DNA of 64,000 bases from assembly GCA_004764695.1 (NCBI GenBank), contig SMSO01000025.1, positions 4,132,862 through 4,196,861 of the forward strand, written 5' to 3'. The notes beneath the pieces were generated by a model. It worked only from the letters and a program-made list of their open reading frames with translations. It had not been told where the DNA came from and made no database searches. This document shows, one piece after another, positions 1 through 11,751 of this stretch. Every line of letters starts with the position of its first letter. Position 1 is the first letter of the stretch. The position numbers and the translations under genes were made by a program. The stretch comes from Schizochytrium sp. TIO01 (lineage: Eukaryota; Sar; Bigyra; Thraustochytrida; Thraustochytriidae).

Positions 1-2520
1 TGGCATAACAGAAACACATGATGAAAGTGCTATTAGAGATAACTCATGGTTTGAGAGCGGTCCATCGGGTTGGGAACCCCAGCCGATGCGTCTCAAGCAG
101 CCACAGAAAATCAATCCATATCATCTATGTATATATACCTTCGGGCCTGCTGGGGTTTGGCTTCCCGCTGACCCTGAGTTTGAGGATCGATGTTCAATTA
201 AAGCATTCCTTCCTAGCTTGAAGATGGATTAATACACTGTTGAGGTGCGCTTCAAGTGCACGAGCGGGGAGGCAGCAGTCTTTGTCGACGTGGCGTCCCA
301 GTTGGGGTGGTACCAAAGTATCTTATCTCGTGAGCTGCACCGAACGTGAAACGCAAGCACTTCCAGGGATACATCGTGAGGATAACTTTGATGTAAAGCG
401 AATTTGCAAACAAACGGGGAGACTGTGCCAAGCACATCGACGCGCTGTCAATGGATACGGGCCAGTGACTGTAAGCGCTTGATTCTTAAGAGGAAAAGGC
501 ACCTCCCCTCCTGCTACAGAATTTTCTACAGGATCACTATGAGATCCAGTCAGCAACTAGCTGGGGACTCCTCCTACCTTGGCTTGGATGCGGCCTTTTT
601 CATCAAGATTGATTTTGGCCATCAGAAGAATATCCAGTATGCGATGAAGTTACCTTTCTCAACATGTGGGACCCCCCCCCCCAAAAAAAAGAGAAAAAGG
701 TTTCTCCATGTACTTGCTGAGATCTCTAATCGAGAATGACTAGTGGAGAAGATATTGCCAGAGTTATAGTTGCTCCATCGTAAGGGTTCAAGAGAAGAGC
801 TAACTCTAACTCACCAATTTTGCTCAGCACAGATCAAGTATGCCTTAGCCTTCTAATTACAACATGGATCATTGTGACTTGGAATATCGATCCAAGATAT
901 TCAGATCCCTAACTCTTTAACCTAATGTTCATCAAGTCTTTCTAACCCTTCGTCAAGCTCCCTGCCCTATCTTCATAGTCAACCTCTATCCGACCAGATT
1001 CGCCTTTCAGCAGTACATAAGAGATGCCACTGGTCTTTTGATTGAACTAGGTGTCATCTGAACAAATGAAGAAGCAGCTCATGTCATTATTAACGTAAAA
1101 CTCAAGCACAGCCTTGATCAAAAACCGACAAATCGATCCACTCGTCTTGCATGATTTTTTTTATTTTTTTTTGTAAGGTGCAGGCCTAGTGAGATAGGCG
1201 GTCCAGTGAGCACCACCAGTCTGACAATGCTAGAAGCTCTTCAAAGGCTTGTGAAGAATTTGTTGGGGCGCTCTGTTCTGGCGTAGGCTGGGAAGAGTGT
1301 TGTGATCTCTACAAAGTTCATTGATGCTCAGGCAAGTGAAACAGACCTGCAGAAAGCCTTCGACCTTTCGTATTTATTTTGCAGAGGTTTGGTTTATAGA
1401 GCTGGAAATCCAAGTTTTCACCTGTATTGCCTCCCAACCCCAAAAGAGAACACTTCGCTGCTAGGCTGTTCAAAGCGAACACCCTGAGGACTTACACGCT
1501 GTGGCAAAGAAAAGTAGCTGATGTATTTGACCAAGACATCTCTTCGCACCTGTATAATGGAGCCTGTCTTATGGCCGCAGTTCCGAACTCTGTGCCCATT
1601 TTGTATTCTGGGACTCAGCTGATGTGGCTTTTGTTAACGAGAAGACTGTTTGAGAGCGCTGTTTTAACTTGTGTCATTTTCACAGCTGGAACTAAAAGTT
1701 TTGCTCATTCATTGCATCGTGCGGCTATGACATTGCCGTGTCATAGTTTTTTTGTTTAAGACTCGAAGCTATATTCTGCGAATGCCGTACTTGGAGAGCG
1801 CTTATGTGGGTCTGATTGCATCTAACTCGATAGCTCCTCAGTTTTTTAGTCGAGTATCGCTGTTTCTAATACATATTTCTTAATTTAATTATTTTAATTA
1901 AAAAAACAAACAAAACAAAACAAAAAACGTTTTTGTTTTGATTTTTTTAAATAAATTCAAAACCTTTCTAAAAAGTTATTTTATTTATTTTTAATGTAAA
2001 GTAGAACTTGAAGAGAAATAGCTCAACTGTTTTAAAACTTTGAATAAAAATATCTTATGATTACCTATTTTTGCTAGATAGGCCTATACACTCTCTTTTT
2101 AACATTGCAAAGTATTTATATGACAGCAAGCACTCTCTATTTAAAATATATACAATGAAGTGAAATAGAATAAAGTTAGTTATCTTGTGACGTCAGTTCT
2201 TTCACTGTTTGAAGGTCTCTTCGCTGCGATGGCCTCAACGATTAAAGTGAGGCGAAAGTGCGCGGAAGAATAATGAGACCGCCGACGCTCTTCTAAACTC
2301 CGTCTGTAAACGCGTATGTTCGATCAAGTGAGCTTTCGACTGATGCAGAACACTTAAGCGCTTAAACCAACTCGCGAATGAGCAAAGAAATCAAAGAGCA
2401 GCTAAACAGGTAAAAGAAACTTAACAAATCCACTGAGTGAGCAATTGCGATCGCAGAGAACAAAGACAGAGGCAGAGGGGATTAGAGGGCACTCTGCACT
2501 CGAAGCTCAGAAGCTGGGCT
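1..2520. other. Gene-poor left flank
   Basis: No open frame here looks like a protein gene; the longest is about 110 codons with no recognisable motif. Positions 1855-2170 are strongly AT-rich with long A and T runs. Weakly coding-like fragments at 404-739 and 1427-1759 could be remnants of a decayed element, but I cannot identify them. Confidence 0.5.
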
Positions 2521-2576
2521 CCCTCTCCTCACAGCACACTGCCTCTGACCAATTCCCAGTGTGCTTCTGAGGAGGG
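2521..2576. repeat. Imperfect inverted repeat (foldback)
   Basis: The arms at 2521-2541 and 2557-2576 are complementary over about 19 pairs, with a one-base bulge and a small internal mismatch, around a loop of about 15 nt. The strongest run is AGCACACTG pairing with CAGTGTGCT. Nothing shows that it is transcribed. It could be a chance foldback, a small-element end or a structured RNA. Confidence 0.45.
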
Positions 2577-3784
2577 AACGCTGGTGGGGCGCGAATCTTC
2601 GCGGCTCAGCAATTCGAGTCATTTTTCATGAGGTTTCGAAGGAGGGAAGGAATGTATATATTGTATATATACATGTATGTATGTGCCTTACATGTATATT
2701 AAAGAAAGAAACCATTTTTTAGAAGAAAGGGTGAATATCTATTTACTGAAGAGAGTGCCTGAGAGGGAGCACTCGTTCTCAAAGGTCAGCGCTGCGGGGA
2801 GGGACGCTCCCCGCAGTCTGCTCTCCTCAGCACGGTCGGAAACGAAAGAGTCGCCCCAGAGCGCTCTCACTGGTGACAGGCATGGGCAGTCCCGTGAGCA
2901 GAACTTGAAAAGCGAGCACGCTCTTTTAAAACATTGACTCAGCGGGTATACCCTAAACCGGGAAGAAACCCTGGAAACCACGAAGCGTATCTCGAAATAG
3001 GGAACATTCTTCACCGTAGACGCTTCAAAGTTCTTCGCTGTTGATTGTCAGTGATCAAATGGGGGTTTAAGCTGCAAACAGAATGCTCTACACTCAAGTT
3101 GTGACGCGGGAGCGAGCGCCTCGTTCGAAATTTTAGAGGGAATCCTTTCAGCGTCGGCAGAAGACATGTGGGCACTGGAGGAACTTCTGTGGGCATCTGC
3201 CTCACTCACTTTCCATGAGGCGGTCTGACGCTCTGGGCCTCTGTGGGTGAGATCTTAGTGGGTACCCTTTCACGGCCACTGAGCTCTCTGCTTCTCGTGC
3301 CTCCTCTTTTGCGAGAAACCTTCCCTCAGAATCTAGGTTCTCCACTGATGACTCAGTCACTATCTATCTCCAGTGGCATCACCTCCCAAAGATATCCATT
3401 ACCTTCCCACAGTTCCACGAAATATGCCTTGGGCCTCATTTTTGTAGAGAGGGCCAGGCTGGAACGCCTCCTTCCTTCGAGCCCGCAGTTGCTGAGGTAA
3501 GGAGTCCCCTCCCCGCCTCTTCTTTAATTAGAAGAAGTACGGTATCTTCGGCTGTAAAGCGAACGTGTGTCCTGCGATCGCCGGAGCAGCAATGTGATAG
3601 GTTGATTGTTGATTGATTGATCTGCGATAGCATTATACCATTCATTCAAAGTTGATTCCCGCAGCCTCGAAATGGATGAGAGACCTCTTCTTCATGAGTG
3701 TTCACGGAGGATAATCTAATTAATTACATTGTTGGAAAAGAGGAGGCCAGCGATTCAGGTTTTAGATTTGCTTTTCTTAACTTG

Positions 3785-3957
<173 letters not shown>

Positions 3958-4479
3958 AGATGAGATCTTGGATAATACAATTTTTACTTTCTTTGTTTTC
4001 GAGAAAGATCGCACGTGCGAGGGATTGCAATCCAAGCGCTCGCGATCGCAATCGCCTTTAGAACATGCGATAAGGGAGAAGAAGCTACAGGCTGGTCATC
4101 ATTTGGAGCAATTCGAAGGGTCAACACCACTGGAGATAAAAGATTAATGTTTGACAGAGGTTATAGAGCTTATAAAGGTTATATCTATGTAACTATGTAT
4201 CTATATAGTGAATAACAGTAAGGTCTATCTTTGAAAGTTCTCGGTTCCCGGGTTAAGGGCGAAGGTAAATAAGAGGCGATATAGGGTAATCGTCTGTCTC
4301 CTTTCTTTGTACAGTTAACTGCACTCTCGTTGGAGGTACCCATTGATGGCCTAAATAGACTCCAAAGGCAGAGCCCTGTTGTTGGTTCACGAGTATTACA
4401 AGTATTGCATCGCTAATATGGTGAACTATAAGAGTCATAGAAAATATATTTTGTATTTAAAAGAAGAAAAAAAGATAAC
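3958..4479. other. Intergenic, no gene seen
   Basis: Spacer between the CTAT array and the first tRNA gene. Only short frames are present and none has a recognisable product. Confidence 0.5.
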
Positions 4480-4551
4480 TGGACACTCGGAGAATTGAAC
4501 TCCGGACCTCCCGCATGCTAAGCGGGCGCTCTACCACTGAGCTAAGCGCCC
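4480..4551 (-). tRNA. trnA(AGC): tRNA-Ala (AGC), cluster 1 copy 1
   Basis: A 72-nt intronless cloverleaf: 7-bp acceptor stem carrying the G3:U70 alanine identity pair, anticodon loop TTAGCAT (anticodon AGC) and T-loop TTCAATT. The A-box and B-box are intact and no CCA is encoded. The D-loop is of the GGTA type. A T7 tract on the RNA strand (A-run 4467-4473) just downstream is the likely Pol III terminator. Confidence 0.97.
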
Positions 4552-4687
4552 ATTTTGGATTGATGGGACTATCTTCATCTTAGCGCACTTTATTGCTCGG
4601 CATGCATGAATTTAATTTTGAAAAAAACCCTACATAGGTAACCACCTATGTTTGAAATACTATTTAGTAGAAAAAAAGAAATTATCA

Positions 4688-4759
4688 TGGACACTCGGAG
4701 AATTGAACTCCGGACCTCCCGCATGCTAAGCGGGCGCTCTGCCACTGAGCTAAGCGCCC
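4688..4759 (-). tRNA. trnA(AGC): tRNA-Ala (AGC), cluster 1 copy 2
   Basis: Same sequence as the 4480 gene except for a single T-to-C change in the D-loop (GGCA type). The T7 terminator tract is encoded at 4671-4677. Confidence 0.97.
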
Positions 4760-4854
4760 AATCGATATCTTGTTGACCGGATTTGCGGGGTTCAATATAT
4801 GTGTGCCACGTACATTGGTGCAATTGAAAAAACAAACTGACAGAAAAAAGTTAA

Positions 4855-4926
4855 TGGACACTCGGAGAATTGAACTCCGGACCTCCCGCATGCTAAGCGG
4901 GCGCTCTACCACTGAGCTAAGCGCCC
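4855..4926 (-). tRNA. trnA(AGC): tRNA-Ala (AGC), cluster 1 copy 3
   Basis: Identical in body to the 4480 gene (GGTA D-loop). The T6 terminator tract is encoded at 4844-4849. Confidence 0.97.
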
Positions 4927-5026
4927 AATTGATAACTGGATGAAGGATGATGGAGATAGAACAATTTGAGGCATGTACACTCTAGGAATGAATTTAAAAA
5001 ATATACTAAAAATGATGAAAAAGTAA

Positions 5027-5098
5027 TGGACACTCGGAGAATTGAACTCCGGACCTCCCGCATGCTAAGCGGGCGCTCTACCACTGAGCTAAGCGCCC
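5027..5098 (-). tRNA. trnA(AGC): tRNA-Ala (AGC), cluster 1 copy 4
   Basis: Identical in body to the 4480 gene (GGTA D-loop). The T5 terminator tract is encoded at 5018-5022. It is the rightmost, first-in-direction gene of the 4.5-5.1 kb cluster. Confidence 0.97.
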
Positions 5099-5734
5099 TT
5101 GAATGTGATCTGAAAGCCAATGTAGCTTTGGAACATATATACGTCAATACAGTAAAGTTGATGTATATCTGATCAACCGCTTCAAGATAATTGGATGACT
5201 CTTTATCATTTTATAGATAGCGAACGCTACCTATATAAAAGCCAAAGATAGAAAGGTACAATGATTGTTATGATCACGCAGCTTGTATGCTCATTTTAGC
5301 TCCATGATGGAAGGCAATCTTCATCTGGTGATATCTCTCGACATTAGTGCGAGGAATCAAGAAGAGCCTAGTGCAAAACAAGCTTCACCAAAATAAAATC
5401 CAAGTTCAAGTTATCAGGATCTTGAAGTCATTATGATTGTCCAACTATACATATGCAATCTTTTATATTGTGGCAAATTGTATGTATTGAATTTTACAAT
5501 GTGTCGAACAATTCCTTCCACATACGAGAACAAGAAATATGGCATTCCTTTGGCACGAAAGAGCGATTATATTATTTGGGGATCAAGAATCTGAAGAATA
5601 AACATATTCATCGAGATGAGGATAACTAGCCATCGGGGACTATGTGAATGAATTTGATTGATGTCCAACTTCGGGCATTCGAACTCGAAAAGTGTAGTGT
5701 CGTAATAGGATTCACTCGGTGTTCTCGCCGAGTC

Positions 5735-6180
5735 AATAGCTGCATTCAATTGAAGATGTGGCCGGCATCAACAAAATGTTTACCATAACCAGACTAATGG
5801 ATACATTTAATTTAAGATGTACCAACGACTACATTCATTGTAATTTGTTGCTGGCGGCAAAGGAATATTGACCATAACCAAACCAACGACTACGTTAAAT
5901 TGTAGTTTGTTGCTGGTGGCAAAGTAAGGTTGCCGACCGCCATGCCAATGGCTGCATTCATTTCAAAATGTGACTGCCAGCAAAGACATGGATAGAGTAT
6001 AATCATACAAACGGCTAGATTCATTCTAAGTTGTGGGTGGCTGGTGGCAAAGAACTGTTGGCCATCACCATACCAATGGCTGGATTCATTTCAAGTTTTG
6101 GCCTCGCAGCAAAAACAAAAAAATGTTTACCACAACCATACCGACGGGTTGCATTTACTTCAGGCTGTGACTAACAGCAA
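5735..6180. repeat. Diverged ~62-bp tandem repeat
   Basis: At least seven degenerate copies of a roughly 60-65 bp unit follow one another. Each has a core like CCAATGGCTGCATTCATTTC, then a TTGTG stretch, then GCTGGCAGCAAAG, and ends near a TTNACCATAACCA-like string. Weaker copies seem to continue to about 6410. Divergence between units is high, so the array is old. No open frame spans it. Confidence 0.7.
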
Positions 6181-6419
6181 AGGAAAGACTCACAAAGTTG
6201 GCTAATACCTTGTACATTTGAATCTAAAATGTGCTGCACAGCAACTTTATTCCTTGGTGCTACAAAGGGTTACGTATTACTAAGGTATAATACAGCGCAG
6301 AACCCTTCGCAAAGTTGAGTAGCGCGAATCATGCTATACATCTGAAAATTGTACATAACAGTACTTCTTCATTGTCAACGGATGACTGCATTCAACTTCA
6401 AAATATGGCAGGACGTTAC

Positions 6420-7620
6420 GAATCTGCAGGTAGGATACATGTGACATGAGTCTACTATGTTGACGTTCCTACTATAACAATGACAACATTCCTGACGTAT
6501 AAAAAGCAGTACAGGTCTTTTCGAAAGGAGGTTGTTGCGTCTTTAAACTCTAGAGAGTGTCTGTCTTACAACGGTGAGTGCACTTGTTTAGCAATATAAC
6601 AAGACTGTCGGGTGCGATATAGTGAGCAGTCTTCTACTTGGAAATGAAGACAGCTCGTCGCAGGATGCTTCGAAGGCTGGTCCCTAAGGTCTTAGCCCGT
6701 GCACGTCAGCGACATGAACCGGCTGCAAAGACCATTGTCATTCTTTCCTGTGCTCGAGCGTAATTCAAACTAGCATGTGAACAAAATTGATACTGATATG
6801 AAGGATGTCAAATGTGAATTTCCCATCATAAGCCATTATAAATAAAGAAAACGGATTATTCGCTGCTGATCATTGGTTATGATACTGTACAAAGCGTATG
6901 CTTTTCAAGAGCAGCCTCCCACCACCAGATCCAAGGTGTTTTATTTGTTAAGCTTGTCAGAACAGCCTGGCATACTGCCGATCCTTTGATGGTTTCGCAT
7001 CTCTAGACGCCAATCCATCTACCACGTGCTCCCCCTTAAGAAGGCCCACTTATCGTTTCCAAAACAAGGATTCTGCGGGGGCGGGGGCAAGCATGTGAGA
7101 GAGCAGTGCTTCCTTTCTTTTAAAAGAAAAACAAATTACGTGAAACCAAATTTTATAAAAATGTGTGTCGTGCAGATTGTGACTGCTGACGATAACCATG
7201 TTGACTTTCACCTATGTGGAGCCATTCACTACAGCCGCTTTTTCTTTAAATAATGTCTTGTTTGAAGTTGGTTGCACTACCTACTAGTAGTAGATGTGAA
7301 ATAAAGTCAGCAGGACCCACCGATTGCATGATGGCGAAAGCTTAGAGCACCTGCACTGACCTTGGTTCCTCGACACTGGCAGGTCAGGTTTGCAGCGAGT
7401 TGGCCGGGATTGAATCTGTTATCTGACCACGCAGCTCGAAAACAAGTAAAGGTATACAAATACTTTGCCAAAGCTTTCTTCCTGCTTCAACCCTTGATCA
7501 GACACCATTGCAAACTGCACAACTATCTGGATGTAAAATCCACACCGCTGCCCATCAAGTAGTATCTGCTAGCACATCTGCGTGCTCTTCCCTACCCAGT
7601 CTTCAAGTGCCCTGTCTGAT
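6420..7620. other. Intergenic, no gene supported
   Basis: Only short frames occur. A 39-codon Arg-rich frame at 6644-6763 and 66-75 codon frames at 7026-7253 and 7362-7562 have no recognisable features. I see no RNA gene here. Confidence 0.45.
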
Positions 7621-8203
7621 TATCCGGCTAGCTAACTAGCTAACTAGCTATAGCTAGCTATCTTTTTGTTATAAATTTAAGAACATCCCTCTTATCATGC
7701 GCTGCGCTCGCATCTCAAGACTCCACCCCCGGCCTCCACCTGTTTGACAGACAAATAAATAACCATGAGCTCTCGACTCGCGATGCAGCCTCTAGCTAGG
7801 CTGTCCCAGCCTGCTCTCCTACCTAAAGTGGCCAGCCCGTACCTGTCCCTCTCGCCCCTCCAAGTTCCAGATGCCTCAGATTCTAAGATCGGTCCTAGTG
7901 GACCTGCACTCTTTCACTTCGGCTCTGCCAGATTCCAACAGCTCCAACGCACATATCGCATCACTTACTACGCCTCGTTCTAGTCGGCGAGCGTGGACAT
8001 CCCAGCATCCATCATCGCCACCGCCTCCTGCTTCCAACGAACCTCCGCACCGGCTGCTTGGCCTGTCGAGTTGGTTCTCGCGCCGCCGCCTTCTCAAGCC
8101 TGCCCTTTCTTCGAGCGAGCCGCCGTCGAGGTCCCCTTGTGCAGACACAAGCCAGGCTCGCTGGCCTTTGCGAGTCGCCAGGCGTCGATGGCCACGTGCG
8201 TGT

Positions 8204-8256
<53 letters not shown>
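8204..8256. repeat. (AAGC)n microsatellite
   Basis: About 13 perfect copies. It is read as Lys-Gln-Ala-Ser on one strand and Leu-Ala-Cys-Leu on the other, which produces false open frames on both strands. A broken second array lies at 8379-8442. Confidence 0.95.
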
Positions 8257-8742
8257 TTGTCCGGCTGACTCGGTACGCTCTGCCCTGGCCCGTCTGCTCC
8301 CGCGGGAATCTTTAACTGCTCGCTCGTCCTCTCCACGGCGTCGTCGTCGCCGTTATTCGCAATCAATCAGGTCCGCCAACCAAGCGAATAAGCAAATGAA
8401 TAAGCAAGCAAATGAGCAAGCAAGCAAATAAGCAAGCAAGCACTTGACAGCGCAGATCTCGGGCAATTCCGGCGCCCTCGTAATGGCCGTGGGCCTCCCG
8501 CACAGCCGCCACAGCCTCGCAGAGTCCTTCTCTCCAGCGCCTGAGTTCCACGGCCTCTGCGCATCGTCGAGTTCCGCTTTTCGGGTTCCTGGGACCCAAG
8601 TCTTTCCTCGAGCGAGCTCACGCGTGCTCACCTGTAAGGCACTACCGCAAACTCTAGGACCCCCCTAGCCGCTTCCCCCTACTGCCTCGCTCCCTCCAGT
8701 TCCTTGCTCGGCAGCAGCAACCAGAAGCGCTCGCTCGCTGGG

Positions 8743-8777
<35 letters not shown>

Positions 8778-9063
8778 GTGTCAGCCTGCGAAGGGCCTGC
8801 AGGACGCGGGACCGCCGTCGCGGCTGTCAGCCCGGGCCTTTTGCAAGTCGGTGGCGGTTCTCGCGCTCGAGGTGGCTGGGACTGACAGACTGACTGCCTG
8901 GCTGCCTGGCTGACTGCTAGCGGCCCGTAGCGACTTCTAGTACCTCGAGTTCCTCCATACAATCAAAGTAAAGATGAGTAAAAGTAACAAAGTCATAAAG
9001 TAAAGTAAAGTAAAGTAAAGCAAACTAACGAATTAAGTCTTTCTTTCTTTCTTTCTTTCTTTC

Positions 9064-9096
<33 letters not shown>

Positions 9097-9363
9097 TTCT
9101 TTAAGTGGTAATTCTTTAAGTGGTAATTCTTTAAGTAATTCTCTCTTTTCGAGGTCCCAACGAAAGGAAAACAAAGGAAAGCAAAGGAAACCAGAATCGC
9201 GACTCCGCTTCTTCTTCTTCTCCTGGCAGGCAGGCAGGCAGCCAGCCAGCCAGCCAGCCAGCCATCTAGGCGCGGCTGCAGGTCTCCCTCGCTCCTCGTG
9301 GGCTCCTCCGCGGATCCACGCAGCTCAGAAGCCCATCCATCGATCGATCCATCGATCCATCAA

Positions 9364-9431
9364 TTAAACAAACAAACAAACAAACAAACAAACAAAACAA
9401 ACAAAACAAAACAAACAAAACAAACAAAAAA
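9364..9431. repeat. (AAAC)n microsatellite
   Basis: A tandem AAAC array that drifts into mixed AAAAC and AAAC units toward its right end. It follows directly on a CATCGATC array. Confidence 0.93.
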
Positions 9432-10175
9432 AGGAATCTCTAGGTCCGGGTGACTCTTAATCTGCGAAGAGAGGAAGCTGGACTGGGGCCTCACTCGCCG
9501 CCTGACCCCCTGTGGAGGGATCCTTGTGGGTCTGTATATGGCAAGGTCGTCTGTAAAGGGGGCACGTAAGTATGTCTGCGCGGAGGGCGGTGATTGCGAG
9601 AGAATGTGCGCATTGAGGCGAAAGGCAGAGCAGAGCAGAGCAAAGCGATCGAAGGAGACCACGCTCGCTGGTCGAAGGCGGTCCGCGGCGCGGGAGAGAA
9701 GGGACCGCGCAGGCCCCGCAAGGGACGGTGCCCTGGGAGGGAGGGCAGAGCAGGGCAGGGCAGAGCAGGGCAGAACTCGATTCTTCGAGGCGTCGCGACG
9801 ATCCGACTTTGCAAACTTTATTATTCTTCTTCTTATTATTTGTTTTTATTTGTTTTTTATTTAATCTTTTTCTTTCTTTCTTTCTGTAAACAAACTGAAA
9901 AGTGATAGAATGAATGCGCTTTACGGTTAATAAGCAATCATTCAACAGTTATGGAGACCATCGAACGATTGCATTTCGTTGATGCTGCGGCGTTGTGCAA
10001 TCGATCTGATTCCTCGAAGCGGCGAATGAGCACTCTCTTTCAGAACTCTGCTAAAAACGACTGTTGACTCCTCCTGAAAACCAAACTGTTCATAGATAAG
10101 CGAATCTGTGGACCTTCCAAACGACGGAAACTTCGATTCCATCTTTCTTTCTTTCTTTTGGGTACCTTAGTAAAC

Positions 10176-10313
10176 CACAATACAATGCAATACAATACAA
10201 TGCAATACAATACAATGCAATGCAATACAATACAATACAATACAATACAATACAATACAATACAATACAATACAATACAATACAATACAATACAATACAA
10301 TACAATACAATAC
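10176..10313. repeat. (TACAA)n pentanucleotide array
   Basis: About 27 copies of a 5-bp unit with scattered TGCAA variants in the left part and pure TACAA in the right part. The purity gradient suggests recent growth on the right side. Frames through it (Gln-Tyr-Asn-Thr-Ile repeats) are artefacts. Confidence 0.95.
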
Positions 10314-10986
10314 TTCTCTTTCTTTCTCTCTCTCTTCTTTCTGCACTTTACAACTTTATAACTCCACTCGTCCCGCGCCTCCTAGTGCCACCTACCTGTA
10401 ACTCTAGCACCCCAGGCAAAGGAATCGATCGGTCCAAAGCGGCACTGATTGAGAGCGTAGTAGCACCTCTTAGTGCTTACATAGCATCTCGCGAACTTCC
10501 AACTAACTTGAAAAGTGGTAGAAAAGCTTTTTTTTTCTTCTTTGTGACTTATCGAATATGTTAAAATTACAGTGAATACAGAAAAAGAATGAGAATGAGA
10601 ATGGCCAAAGAAACACAGAAATCGATCGATCGATCGATCTCGAGCTCGATCGAGGCCACCAGAACGGCCTGAAGCCGCGGAGAACCCGGAGGACCGCTCC
10701 CTCCACAGACCTTCTGCCTGCCTGCCTGCCTTCCTGGCACAGGCCTCCCCACCTCGAGGCAGCTAGCTAGCTAGCTAGCCACAACAGGGCACCAAGAACC
10801 CGGCGAGCTCCCACTGAGCACTGCATCGGTCCTGTATTATTATGACCACCCTCCCAAGCCTATCTGATGTATATACATGTTATAATGGATGGTACCGAGG
10901 ACCTGGGTATTTCCTGTTACCGACCCCGTGGGCTGCTTCGTTGATGTACTTGGAAACAGATTGAAAGAATAAATAAAAATAACTAC

Positions 10987-11000
10987 AAAGAAAGAAAGAG

Positions 11001-11079
<79 letters not shown>

Positions 11080-11080
11080 G
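10987..11080. repeat. (GAAA)n microsatellite
   Basis: About 23 copies of GAAA with GAGA interruptions at both ends; a purine-only strand of about 94 bases. Confidence 0.95.
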
Positions 11081-11751
11081 AGTGACTTTCCCTCCTTAGA
11101 GTGAGTAAGTAAGTTGAGTAAAAGTAAGTCAAGTAAAAGTAAGTAACAAAGGACTGAGTTAAATTAAAGTTGGCAATCGAAGAGAATGAATGAATGAATG
11201 AATGAGTGAATGAATGAGTGATTGATTGATTGATTGAAGGGAATCTGTGATACCTGTGTAAGAAATCGTGGATGTGCTTCGTTTCTTCGCTAACTTGACG
11301 ACGCAAGTAACAAGAAACCGCAGGCTATCAGATACTATATAACGCGTAGGTCCACGCACTCCTGCAAACCGATCGTATTTGGAAACGTACCTGAAAGGCA
11401 TCGTTTGTATGCGCTTATCGTGTCTCGACTGCGCATGAATATGTAACTAATTAATTAATTAGTTAATTAGACTAACTTAATTAGTACTTAATTAGTTAAA
11501 GAACGAAGTATGATTTGCTACCCACAAAAGCATAAATGTGAGTGAAAGTGAGATTGTGCAAAATGGCGAATTGGAGACGAAAGTAAAAACTCATCGCTCC
11601 CCGTGGAGCGAGACAGAGACAGAGACAGCGAGCGAGCGAGCGATAGATCGCAGGGCGCAGCAGCGCTGAGCAAAGCAAAGCAGAGCCGTAACAACGCACC
11701 CCGCGAGGCAGGTGGCGGAGACAAACGCCTGTGGCGTCGCTGGTTGGCGGC

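Larger units (their letters stand above)
7621..11510. repeat. Microsatellite-dense block upstream of the DUF4246-like gene
   Basis: About 3.9 kb contains at least a dozen different short tandem repeats, mostly of 4 bp: TAGC (7626-7664), AAGC (8204-8256 and, broken, 8379-8442), GGCT (8746-8777), AAAGT, TTTC and AAGT (8996-9097), a 15-bp unit TTAAGTGGTAATTCT (9095-9142), GGCA then AGCC (9226-9264), CATCGATC (9333-9361), AAAC (9364-9431), TACAA (10176-10313), ATCG (10620-10640), CTGC (10708-10731), AGCT (10759-10780), GAAA (10987-11080), AATG/GATT (11184-11237) and TTAA-type (11437-11505). Parts are GC-rich. Frames across it are repeat artefacts. Confidence 0.85.

Noticed and set aside
7871-8431. 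186-codon Pro/Ser/Arg-rich frame and antisense frames
   Set aside because: It depends on AAGC repeats and GC-rich sequence; overlapping frames on both strands are equally open and none has a motif.
9457-9945. 162-codon minus-strand frame and overlapping plus-strand frames
   Set aside because: Several frames are open together in a repeat-rich, GC-skewed stretch, which is typical of chance.
10040-10564. Frames rich in Tyr-Cys-Ile-Val-Leu and Gln-Tyr-Asn-Thr-Ile
   Set aside because: They come from the TACAA pentanucleotide array.
11731-11751. GTG at 11731 as start of the DUF4246-like protein
   Set aside because: Eukaryotic starts are almost always ATG, and an in-frame ATG lies seven codons downstream.
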